Position numbers and translations under genes: made by a program
From: Melastoma dodecandrum
Taxonomy: Eukaryota > Streptophyta > Magnoliopsida > Myrtales > Melastomataceae
Length of the DNA: 64,000 nt
NCBI GenBank assembly: GCA_029817715.1
Contig: JARUPY010000607.1
Span: 2,232,001 to 2,296,000 of the forward strand
Reading direction: 5' to 3'
Part shown: positions 36,993 to 46,323 of the stretch, piece by piece
Layout: every line of letters begins with the position of its first letter
Position numbering within the stretch: the stretch's first letter is position 1
The notes under the pieces: model-generated
The model's input: only the letters and a program-made list of their open reading frames with translations
Told to the model about the DNA's origin: nothing
Databases searched by the model: none

Positions 36993-37434
36993 TTCCCACC
37001 ACCAGGATATCCAGATTAGAAAAGAAAAAAATTCAAAAAGACTTCTTCTTTAAGTAAAACGGAACGAGAAGAACCAAATCGATTCGGGCAACACAATACA
37101 GGGGAAAGTAGAAGAATCGGGTTGGGTATCCGAAAATGGTGTGGTGTTTCGGTGGAATCTTCGTCGCTCTCGCGATTTTTTCTTGCTCAAATAAAGTCGG
37201 AATCTTTCGTGCTAAAAAGAGTGGATGCGAAACAGACGTTGTATGCACGATTTGGGAAAGGACAAGGGGGGAAGAAGTAAGTGGTCGGGAATTTACCAGT
37301 GGTAGGCAAAATATTTTGTCTTTTAGGGTGTGAGTTTGGGAAATTCCCAATTTACGGCACCTCTAATTTTTGTCTTTTTTCAAAAATCAAATTAAACCCA
37401 AAAATTTGACAAATTCGTCAATCGAGTCCTTGAA
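36993..37434. other. Thioredoxin-like gene promoter and left edge of the viral insertion
   Basis: Bidirectional spacer between the minus-strand thioredoxin-like start and the viral polyprotein ATG at 37435. The exact left junction of the integrated virus cannot be placed without a related copy. AT-rich sequence after about 37340 may already be viral leader. Confidence 0.4.
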
Positions 37435-40400
37435 ATGGCTAGAGAAGGAAAATCTTCGGGAAATCCTTCTGGGACTCCATCGCGTTTGGAGTTCGTTCCA
37501 GAGGCAAGATTGTCTCCTTTTGGAGTTAGCAAGAGTATAAACGATATTTTAACTCAGCTAACCATTCAGGGGAGCAATGAAAGTCTAGAAAGCCGAAACC
37601 AAATGGAAAAGGAAATAGGCTCTATTGTAAACACGATGTTAGACGCTCTGGAAAGAGAAAGAGGTTTAAAAAGGCCTGAAGCAGAGGCGACTTCTGGTCT
37701 GGAAAGTACAACAGGAAAACCAGTCGAAAGATTGAATCTGGGAGGAAGAAATTCCAAACAGAATCAAGGCAAGAGTGTGGATGAGATGTATAAGGAGTCA
37801 GTGGCTCCTTACATTTTAGACTCACAAAGGCGAAGTGCAAACTTGAACTCCCAAAGTGGAGAGTTGGCAAAAGACTTAAGGAAAACCTTAGGTCTGACAG
37901 AAGATACCCCAGTTCATTTAGACAACAGAACGTTTAATGAACTGGTAACTGCGAAGAGGGAAATTTACAGGCCCGATTATCCTCATCGGACAAAACAAGA
38001 GTTTGTCCCAAGGGATAATATATTAAAGCCAATAATAACCCCTGGTGCTTTTCTAGACATTGATTGTGAAAAGCACGTATCTGAAAAGATAGATGAGTGG
38101 TTATCACTTATTCGGATGACGGCGTCGGCGGGAGGAGTGCCTCCTGGAGCAGTCTACGAATTATGTGTAGCAGCCCTTATGGGTACAGCGCAAAAGTATT
38201 GGAAAACCTTAGTGGCGCACACAGACATTAAGGAAAAGATAGATCAAGCGCTGACGGTTGATGGAGTATTGGCAATAATCGCTGATGCCCTGAAACGAGA
38301 GTTCTGTGGTTTTTCATTATCCACTGAGACTGTGGAAAAAGAGCAGTCATTGACCGCTCTAGTTAAACTACAGATCTGTGATATGTGCTGGTTTGATAGC
38401 TACGTATGTGAATTCCAGAAGTATTACTACAATCTGGATGTAGTATCACAACAGTTCATATTATGAACCTTTTTTGCAAAACTTCCCGAACCTTGGCCGG
38501 AAGTTGCGCAAAAAGCCTATGAATTACTTCTGAGTGAGGAAAAGATTGTCTCTGGAATCGGAGGTAAAATTCAGGCGGTGAAGTACGCAATGCATAAAGC
38601 ATGTACTGAGCTCCAGGTGAAAGAGGCAGCTAAGAAGCTACCTTACCTAAACAAGAGCTGTTGTTCTCAAATTGAGTATGTGCCTGGGAGGTATGGATGC
38701 GATACTCGCAGCACTACAGAAGACTCTTTGAAGAGAAGGAACTTTCCTCGTAAAAAGAAGTTCGTTGGGTACAACAAAAAGAAAGTTTGGCCCAAGAAGG
38801 ACTTCCAGCGAAAGCAAAAGAGAGGTCCTGCTTACAAACCAAGAAGGTTTGTGAGGAGAAGGGATAACCTGAAGGATAAAGATAGGATCGATGCCTTCAA
38901 AAGAAAGCATGGCAGAGAACCTAAATGTCCTAAAGGGAAACCTTTGAGCAACTGTAACTGCTGCTGGTTTTGTGGTTCAAAAGACCACAAAGCGGATAGT
39001 TGTCCAAAGAAGAACCAAAGGAGAGAAAGACTCCGTATGGTCTTCCTGGATGACAGGAGTCAAAAGGAAGAAGTCCTTGCTTATGAACCAATTGATGAGC
39101 AAGAAATTTCCGACTTAGACTCGGAAGTAGAATCGATATATGAGATTGTGTCTGATTATGATACAGACTCAGATGATGATTCTGATCTCTGGACCGAACA
39201 TCTGTTCATGATGCGAGCAGAAAGAGAAGGAGATGGTGATGAGTTGGTTCCTTTGGAAACAACGAATCAGGTACTGGAGGAAACCCACCAGTACGAAGAT
39301 CCATCCCAGTCAATCCTGGAATGGAGGTTGCCAAATGTCAATGCGAGAGAAATTTATGAAGTATCGAGATTTAGGTTTCGATCCACCATAGATATATCGC
39401 AGACCGAGGCGACGGCACAAGTCACGAGCACTGAGCTTGAGACTTTGGATATCCCACTCTTGAATGTACAACGCATAAGAGATACCATGCGTAACGCGAG
39501 AGGTGTATATAATTATATACACATTGGGTTGATCCAGATAGGATTAGTCCCGTTGTTTCATTTACCAGCGGATAGTCCTGTGGTAGCAGCAGTGATCGAT
39601 AAACGTTGGCGAGAGTTTAGAGATCAGCTGATATCAGGTGTACAGGCCAACCTTGCACATGGCCCTGTATGGTTCCAAGTCCATCCAAACTTTATGATGG
39701 CTTTGAACGATCGCTGTTTGGGGACTTCATTGACCTTAAGAATCAAGTCGATGAATATGGATCGTATGAATCCCCAGGCCAAGTATTTGGCGTATCACAC
39801 TAGGGTAATTTACCGATTAGTAAACACCACTAGTCCTGGTGTGAGGAACATCTCTAGACTTACAGAGTTGTTCGAGGAAGGTCATAACAACTACCAACAG
39901 TTCCATAGGCGCGAGGTGAATCCATTGGAATTAACCTGGCCAAGGAGTTGGGTTATGACTGAACCAGGTAGTAGCTCTAGGCCCATTAGTGCGGCAAACA
40001 TCCGACAGAGGGGTAATGAAATTACTCTTATGTTAGGAGATCTGTCAAGGGTCAGTGAAAGAGCTGATAGGCATTTGCCTATGCTTAGCGAAAGGGCTGA
40101 CAGGCATCTGCCTGTGAGGATGCCAATCCTGAGAGAACCGTTCAATAGAACGCCCTCTGAAGTCTCTTCAAGAGCTAGTGATGTGGGAGAAGATGTAATA
40201 GTCTCTCGACCAGAGGTTGCAAGCGCACCTCCACTAATAGAAGAGATGTCTCGAAGGTCTGTTGATTCGAGAGCCCCGTCACAACATACGGGTAGAATCG
40301 TGGGGTATAGACAGGTATCATTACCAGTCTATGAAGACCCTGTAGATCAACCGAGAGAGGAATCCATAAGGATGTTAAGAGTTACCAATATGGAAAACTC

Positions 40401-42651
40401 TTTATCTGAGATTCCTGAAGTTTGTAAGGTTATCGAGCAGATAGCCAAACAAAGGTCTATTGCAATAGACGATATCTGGAGGATGATAGAACCATCCCAA
40501 AGTGTGCCCGAGAATATTGGGTTTAGTGTTAGGAAGGAAGATATGAGCACATATGTGGCTCTAACTTTCAAATTTCCTGGATACTATGAGTATTCCTTGG
40601 ATACTTTGATAGATACTGGGTGTAGCATAACTTGTGCTAGACTTAATGCTCTGCCAGAAGAGTGGTGGGAACCACTGCAAAAACCCATCCACATGGTTAA
40701 CGTCGATGGTATGGCCACAATTGTTGGCCATAAGGCAAGCAACGTGCCTGTCTTTATTGGTGGACAAAAGTTCATCATTAAAGAGATTCTTGCACATCCT
40801 TTACTAGAGGCCGACATCATTATTGGTAACGCCTTTTTGAAGGGACAGAAGGAAAACCTTCCTTTTGTGCAGAATGAAAATGATGTTTCCATCGGTGGGG
40901 TAAAAATAAGTATTCTACAAGAGCCTAGACTTCGGTTAAAATTTGGCTTTTATCCGGTAAAACGGACAGAATACTGTGGAGATATCCCATGTGAAAGAGC
41001 TTTCAGAGTGCGAGCTCAACGTGGTGATATACGGTTGGATGAGAACGATTCATGGGAACAAACCCTGTTTTCTCCAACGAATACCAGAAGTTCTAGCTGG
41101 TATGACGACTTGTTTCCAAAACAAGAAGTGTGTATGGCTGTAAAGTTAACAGGAACGAAATGGGATAAGTTCCTAATAAAACTAGCCGATAATTTTAGTG
41201 AAGATCCACTAAAGTTATGGACTCGAAATGGCCTCAGGGCTAGATTAGAGTTGAAAGATCCCGGAACCATTATAAGAGCCAGAAACATTACGTATACGGC
41301 TGAGATGGTTGAGGAGTTTGACAAACAAATTCCTGAGTTGCTTGGGAAAGGCTTGATTAGGGACAGTTACAGTCCACATTCTAGTCCTGCCTTTATGGTT
41401 ATTAATCATGCCGAGCAGGTGCGAGGTAAAGCACGAATGGTTATAGATTATCGTCAGCTTAACAAAGCTACAAAAGACGATGGCTATAAGATTCCCACTG
41501 CGGGAGATTTAATTGATAGGATAAGTCTGAGCCAACCAAAATTCTTCTCTAAATTTAACTTGAAAAGTGGATACTGGCAAGTCAAAATGGAGGAAGAGTC
41601 GGTTCCTCTAACTGCCTTCAATGCTCCGCAAGGAATGTTTGAATGGCTGGTAATGCCGTTCGGTCTGAAGAATGCTCCAGGCGTATTTCAGCGCAAGATG
41701 GATAATGCTTTCAAGCAAGTCCGAAAATTTTGTGCGGTCTATATTGACGATGTGCTAATCTACAGCCAGACTGAAGATGAACACATGAGACACCTTGATG
41801 AGGTGACTGATGTCTTTCGGCGGGAAGGCATGATTCTATCAGAGAAAAAGATAGAATGGTTTAAGGAATCAATTAATTTTCTAGGCATGGAGATTGAGCA
41901 GGGAAAAATTAAACTGCAAAATCATATTGCTGAGAAAATAATTAAATTTCCTGACAGACTTGAGGATAGAAAGCAAGTCCAGAGATTTTGTGGATGCGCT
42001 AACTATGCAAGAAAGTTTGTGAAAGATCTTTCCAAAGACTTAAGTAGGATTGCGAAGAAAACCTCTTCTACAAATCCTTGGAAATGGGAAGATGAAGATA
42101 CTCAATCCATTAGAAGGATTAAAGCAAAGGTGAAAAATTTGCCACAACTTGCTCTACCTTCTGATAAGGACGAGTTAGTCTTGGAAGTTGATGCTTCTGA
42201 AAATTATTGGGGAGCAGTCCTCAAAATTAGAGGACGAAAACCAGAAACGGTATGTAAATACTGGTCGGGAAGCTTTAAGGGGTACGAATTACGATACCCG
42301 ATACATGAAAAGGAAGTATTAGCCTTAAAATACGGGATAAAGGCTTTTTACATCTTTTTGGCACCGAAAGAATTTTTAGTGCGCTCTGACTCGACCTATG
42401 TAAAAAGGTTTATGAGTCTGAACCTTAAGGAAGCTAGGCAAACTAGACTCTTAAGGCTGCAGGAACAATTGAGCTATTATAAATATGAGGTCGAATACAT
42501 TAAGTCCGACCACAACATAATAGCTGACTCTCTCTCTAGAGAACTTGCAAACACCTCTCTTTCTAAAAACTCTGCAGATGGATCCTGTTGCAAAGAGAAA
42601 GATATGCTGGGGATGCAAGAAGGAGGGACACTCCCAAAAGGTATGTCCTAA
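37435..42651 (+). pseudogene. Pararetroviral polyprotein (coat, movement, protease, RT, RNase H) with one premature stop
   Basis: Two ORFs, 37435-38466 and 38578-42651, are in the same frame and separated only by TGA at 38464-38466. Domains in order: coat-protein-like region (about 38040-38530) followed by a Lys/Arg-rich stretch and CCHC knuckle (CWFCGSKDHKADSC, about 38960-39010); acidic linker; movement-protein-like 30K domain (about 39340-39850, with YIHIGLIQIGLVPL and HGPVWFQVHPN); Ser/Arg-rich linker; aspartic protease with DTG (about 40610); reverse transcriptase (about 41200-41900) with YIDD at about 41745; RNase H (about 42180-42540) with VDAS and a DSLSREL end. Members replicate through an RNA intermediate with a reverse transcriptase. 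This copy is interrupted in the coat-like region, so it is annotated as broken. Confidence 0.85.
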
Positions 42652-44848
42652 CAAAGGAGATGGTGAGCATAGTGATGCTGGTTCCGTTTTAGGAACGAAG
42701 GCGGCAGTACTCTGCTGGCAGTGCAAGCAACTAGGACATCGTTCTTACGAATGTCCCAAGAAGCTGAAAACTGCGGATTCCCAGAAAGGGAAGGCTGAAC
42801 TTAAGGAGAAAGCAAAAGCTGACTCTGAGAGTAAGGCGAAACCAGATCTCCAGAAGGAGATGGCTAATCCCAAGGAGGCTGAGGCCAGATCTAAGGGAAA
42901 AGCGAAAGAATCCTATAAGGGGGTGGCTGGATCTAAGGGAAAGGTAATAACCAATCCCAAGGAGAAAGCGAAAATTTCCCAGGAGGGGAAGACAGATCTG
43001 AAGGAGAAGGATAACACCAACTCCGAAAGAGATGTGAAGAAAGATCTTCAAAAGAAGATGACAGATCCGAAGGAGGAAAGCTCCAGAAGAGATGTGAAAA
43101 TAGCAGATCTGAAAGACAAGGCAAAAGCCGAGTCGGAGGAAAAAGCCAGGAAGAAGAGGAAAGCCAAGAGGCTTGGGTCTTCTGGTCCCAAAGGGGACGA
43201 TTCTGCAAAAGATGGTCCTAAGAAGGATGAGAAGGTTGAAGAACCTTGGTGGTCTCCTTTGACCATGGAGCAGTTTAACTACTGCCGAAACCACTTAGCC
43301 AAAGAGCAGAAAATTTCCATTAATCAAGCTGTGAAATCCTACAAGGCTTTGTTACAAAGCAAGGAGGAACAGAAAGAGAATATGGAAACACAGTATGCTG
43401 AAGAAGAGGCTAAGTTTAAGGCCATAATAGGCGAGCCAATTCAAGTAGTTGACCCTGAACCTAGGGGAGAGCCAGAAGAAGTGGCTGCAATGGAATGTGA
43501 GCAATACTTCGACTTCGGAAGTGCTTACGCAGCATTGGAAGGCAATCTTGAAAATAAAGAAAGCCTTGAGGAAGCAATTCCTGTAAGAGACTCAGTCAAG
43601 GAGTCTGGTGAAAGTAGTCACGGTGGTAAGAACCACGATGGCAAAGGCCATGTTGGGAAAACCCAAGAGGATCTGGGAGGATCCTGGTTTTTTGATGAAG
43701 ACTCATTTGAGGACGAATCCCTAAGTTGGGATGCGGCTGTGGTCTGTGGAGGACTCATGGGTGGCATCAAACATGATGACAAGAGCCAGATTGAGTTTTT
43801 CGCTAGAAAGACCGTCGAGTACATCAAAGATCTGGAGTATAAGCTATCGATTATGGCTTCAGGTGAGGAGGAGCTGTCTCGAGTTGAGAAAGAAAGGCAG
43901 CAAATATTCTCCACCACAATGTCTATAATACCGGGGGAAGTTAGAGATTATGACGTCCCAAAGGTAGTAGTGGACATGAGTGAATCCTCGCTTGAGGAAA
44001 ACACTGTGCTTCAACCGTATCTACACTGGATATCGGGGAAGTGGCCGTCTCTGAGAATTCACTCAGATATGGTGGGAGTAGCAGCACCCTACGTGTATGC
44101 CGGGTTTGTAGACATACTGGAAATCGACAGATCCAATCCAGAGTGTATGGCACCCCTGCCTACGTTAGTAAGGTTTGTACTCGGATGCCTAGGCTACGGA
44201 CCAAAGTATGCCACGACGTTGATTACTAGCACAATAATGGAGGAGGAAGACCATCCGCAGTATGGGAAGGTGATACTTCAAAATCTGCAAGTATGGGATA
44301 TCCATCCATGTGAGAGTAGACGTCTGGTGGAACCTCAACGACAGGACCTCGATCAGAGAGGTTTATGGCGAAAATATTACAAGGACAAAACTGTCCGAAA
44401 GGCCATAAAGGTTGAGTTCCTTAAAGATGTGCTGGAGCATGTGTTAGCCCGCAAGGACGAATACTACGTGCTCTGTGATGGTATGACCACCGTCACGATT
44501 CTTCGGTCAAATTTGAGCCTCATAGATGAGCAAGCAGGAGACCGAGGATGGCAGATGATGCTTGACCTTCTGGATAGCTTCTGGAGGCGAGAGAACTCTG
44601 AGCTGCACCTCCGAACCGACACCTTCGGGGTTTGGAGTAAGATTGCTGATTTTACAGACAAAACCTTAAATCAGCAAATTGAGCATGATGAGAGAGCCCA
44701 ACAAATTCTTAATGCAGTCCAAGACCCGCCGGGACTCTCAGAGAAGGAAGGAGTTGGCGAAAATTCAGACGCCAACAACAAGGAAGGAGTCTCCCAAGAT
44801 AACACTCTGATGCAGACGGGAGAAGATAACTGTATAAAGTTAGACTAG
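42545..44848 (+). CDS. Pararetroviral ORF2, zinc-knuckle protein of unknown function
   Basis: An open 767-codon frame overlaps the last 107 nt of the polyprotein in the +1 frame (polyprotein frame 1, this frame 2). It starts with two CCHC knuckles, CWGCKKEGHSQKVC and CWQCKQLGHRSYEC. Then come about 170 residues built from Lys/Glu/Ala/Asp-rich degenerate repeats (KGKAELKEKAKAD-like), a WWSPLTMEQFNYCRNHLAKE block, an acidic central part, and a C-terminal region (about 43930-44700) with many Trp and Leu residues that looks globular. No stop interrupts it. The role is not known to me. The knuckles suggest nucleic-acid binding, and overlap translation would need reinitiation or frameshifting. Its intactness alongside a broken polyprotein is notable. 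Confidence 0.8.
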   Translation: MQTPLFLKTLQMDPVAKRKICWGCKKEGHSQKVCPNKGDGEHSDAGSVLGTKAAVLCWQCKQLGHRSYECPKKLKTADSQKGKAELKEKAKADSESKAKPDLQKEMANPKEAEARSKGKAKESYKGVAGSKGKVITNPKEKAKISQEGKTDLKEKDNTNSERDVKKDLQKKMTDPKEESSRRDVKIADLKDKAKAESEEKARKKRKAKRLGSSGPKGDDSAKDGPKKDEKVEEPWWSPLTMEQFNYCRNHLAKEQKISINQAVKSYKALLQSKEEQKENMETQYAEEEAKFKAIIGEPIQVVDPEPRGEPEEVAAMECEQYFDFGSAYAALEGNLENKESLEEAIPVRDSVKESGESSHGGKNHDGKGHVGKTQEDLGGSWFFDEDSFEDESLSWDAAVVCGGLMGGIKHDDKSQIEFFARKTVEYIKDLEYKLSIMASGEEELSRVEKERQQIFSTTMSIIPGEVRDYDVPKVVVDMSESSLEENTVLQPYLHWISGKWPSLRIHSDMVGVAAPYVYAGFVDILEIDRSNPECMAPLPTLVRFVLGCLGYGPKYATTLITSTIMEEEDHPQYGKVILQNLQVWDIHPCESRRLVEPQRQDLDQRGLWRKYYKDKTVRKAIKVEFLKDVLEHVLARKDEYYVLCDGMTTVTILRSNLSLIDEQAGDRGWQMMLDLLDSFWRRENSELHLRTDTFGVWSKIADFTDKTLNQQIEHDERAQQILNAVQDPPGLSEKEGVGENSDANNKEGVSQDNTLMQTGEDNCIKLD

Positions 44849-45437
44849 GACATTTTTGTCGGTCATTAGGACCCCACTAACTTTTGCAACAGTTTAGATT
44901 CTTTTTACTTTTGAGCTGGCAAACAGTGCATAGGCACCAGCTCCTTTGTGTATATATTCACAAGCCCTCTACCTCATTTGGGGAGGCGATCTGAATAGAG
45001 AATTTTCTCTCACATCTCTCTGAGTTAGAAATTCTTTGATCGTCCTCCGGGAACACCAATAGGTAATCCGAATAATACCTTAAAGAAGCAAGAGTAAGGC
45101 GGTTAAGATTAACCAAAACCGGTTAAGATTAACGGAAGACTGGATCGTTCGATCAAAGCCTTGGAAGGATTGAAGTCTAAGGGCCGAAACCTTTGGATGA
45201 GGAGTGTCTATATAAGACCCTCGAGGTAAGGGCATTCAGTGTGACACAGAAGAGCCTCTCCACTCAATTCCCCAAATTTTAGGAATTCTTCACTCTTGAA
45301 GGTCCATAGCGCGGAAGCTTGGTGAACCCGTTGAGCTATCCTATCGGCTAAGGTATGATAAACATCTTTTGTGTTGTTTATGTTTTCTTTCTTGAAAAGA
45401 GAAATCTGAGAGAAGTGCAAGTGTACGAGTCATTCGT
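44849..45437 (+). promoter_or_regulatory. Pararetroviral intergenic region with TATA box
   Basis: Noncoding stretch after ORF2. TATATAAG lies at 45209-45216, with a second TATATATTC at about 44951. A direct repeat GGTTAAGATTAAC (about 45100 and 45121) lies upstream. A transcript starting near 45240 would have a leader of roughly 530 nt before the primer-binding site, which is normal for caulimovirids. Inferred; no transcript data. Confidence 0.6.
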
Positions 45438-45746
45438 ATGACTGATTGTCCTAACCCAGAGTTGCTCCATTTGGATCACGGGGTTGGCAAGGATTCTGCT
45501 ACGGGACTACTAAACACTGTAGTAGATCGATTGACAAGTATTTCAGCACAAATAACGCAGCTGACTGAGCTTGTGGATAGCTATTCTAAGAAAGTGGAAG
45601 AGCTGACTCTCTTGCAGAGTGAATTCGAGGAGTATTTCCTTGAAGGTAAATCTAATCTTGGGTTTGCGGCAAGTTCGAGGTACTCAAACGAGTATTCGAG
45701 GTTGGCAGAACGCCAGCGACAAAGACAATTGGGAAAATCATCTTAA
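45438..45746 (+). CDS. Small coiled-coil ORF in the viral leader
   Basis: 102 codons lie between the TATA box and the primer-binding site. The centre (LLNTVVDRLTSISAQITQLTELVDS onward to KKVEELTLLQSEFEEYF) has heptad-like leucine/valine spacing, and the end is Arg/Gln-rich (LAERQRQRQLGKSS). Some caulimovirids encode short coiled-coil or basic proteins that bind virions, but these normally lie after the primer site. I cannot assign it. It could be a chance ORF, though its length in an AT-rich leader argues otherwise. Confidence 0.5.
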   Translation: MTDCPNPELLHLDHGVGKDSATGLLNTVVDRLTSISAQITQLTELVDSYSKKVEELTLLQSEFEEYFLEGKSNLGFAASSRYSNEYSRLAERQRQRQLGKSS

Positions 45747-45769
45747 GTTCGATTCCTGTAATTTTTTAT

Positions 45770-45781
45770 TGGTATCAGAGC
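45770..45781 (+). other. Pararetroviral minus-strand primer-binding site
   Basis: TGGTATCAGAGC matches the plant initiator tRNA-Met complement conserved in Caulimoviridae and many LTR elements. It follows the coiled-coil ORF by 23 bp and has no LTR beside it. Confidence 0.85.
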
Positions 45782-46323
45782 CCGCTTAAGATTTATTTTC
45801 GTATAATTGTCTTGAAGGACTAAGTTGGAAGAAATGAGAAAGCTTTTGGGTAAAATTGAGGGAAAAAAGAAGTGAATAGTGAAACTGCCGTAAATCCGTA
45901 ATTTTGAAACTCGCGACCGTAAAACTCAAAATAGTTTCGAAACCAAAGGTAAAAAGGTACAAGCTCGGGGAAATTATCTCCCACGAACTAGATTTTCATG
46001 GCCGGGAAAATTCGACCCGAAAAATGGAGGACAAAGGCAAGGAGAAATTGAAGCAGAGGGATAGGATTGGATTGCCGACTGCCGTGCCGTGTTCTTACAT
46101 GGCCTTGAGAGTTGAGAATTAATCCCAAGGCCCAGTTCAAGTAGGGAGGGCAGTCAACCTCGGACCCATCAGCCAGTCGTCCGAGCCCTATCACATCGGC
46201 CCGACCCAGCTGCTGAATATCCGGATTCTCGTCGCCGGAGCGCCGGCCGGAGTTTATGCCTTAGACTCTTTGAACCCTGCTTCCGATTCCCATTTGGGAC
46301 GACGGGCGGCGGTTCAGGTGGCG
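45782..46323. other. Right flank of the viral insertion and promoter of the EER5-like relic
   Basis: AT-rich until about 46000, then GC-richer leader sequence up to the ATG at 46324. The right viral junction is somewhere here and cannot be fixed by eye. A short ORF at 45904-46122 has no domain. Confidence 0.4.

Larger units (their letters stand above)
37435..45790 (+). mobile_element. Endogenous pararetrovirus (Caulimoviridae, florendovirus-like), nearly complete
   Basis: A plus-strand unit has a long polyprotein ORF (37435-42651, one in-frame stop), an overlapping second ORF (42545-44848), an intergenic region with a TATA box (45209), and a tRNA-Met primer-binding site (45770-45781). There are no LTRs, and no integrase domain is seen between or after the coding regions. 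That rules out a copia or gypsy element and fits an integrated caulimovirid. The movement-protein-like domain supports this. The two-ORF plan, with ORF2 overlapping the polyprotein end, is what I remember of florendoviruses. The unit is permuted relative to a circular genome, with the break between the primer site and the polyprotein start. Confidence 0.85.

Noticed and set aside
42731..43294. 187-codon minus-strand hydrophobic ORF
   Set aside because: It is the antisense of the Lys/Glu repeat zone of viral ORF2, where complementing AAG/GAG codons gives Leu/Phe/Ser.
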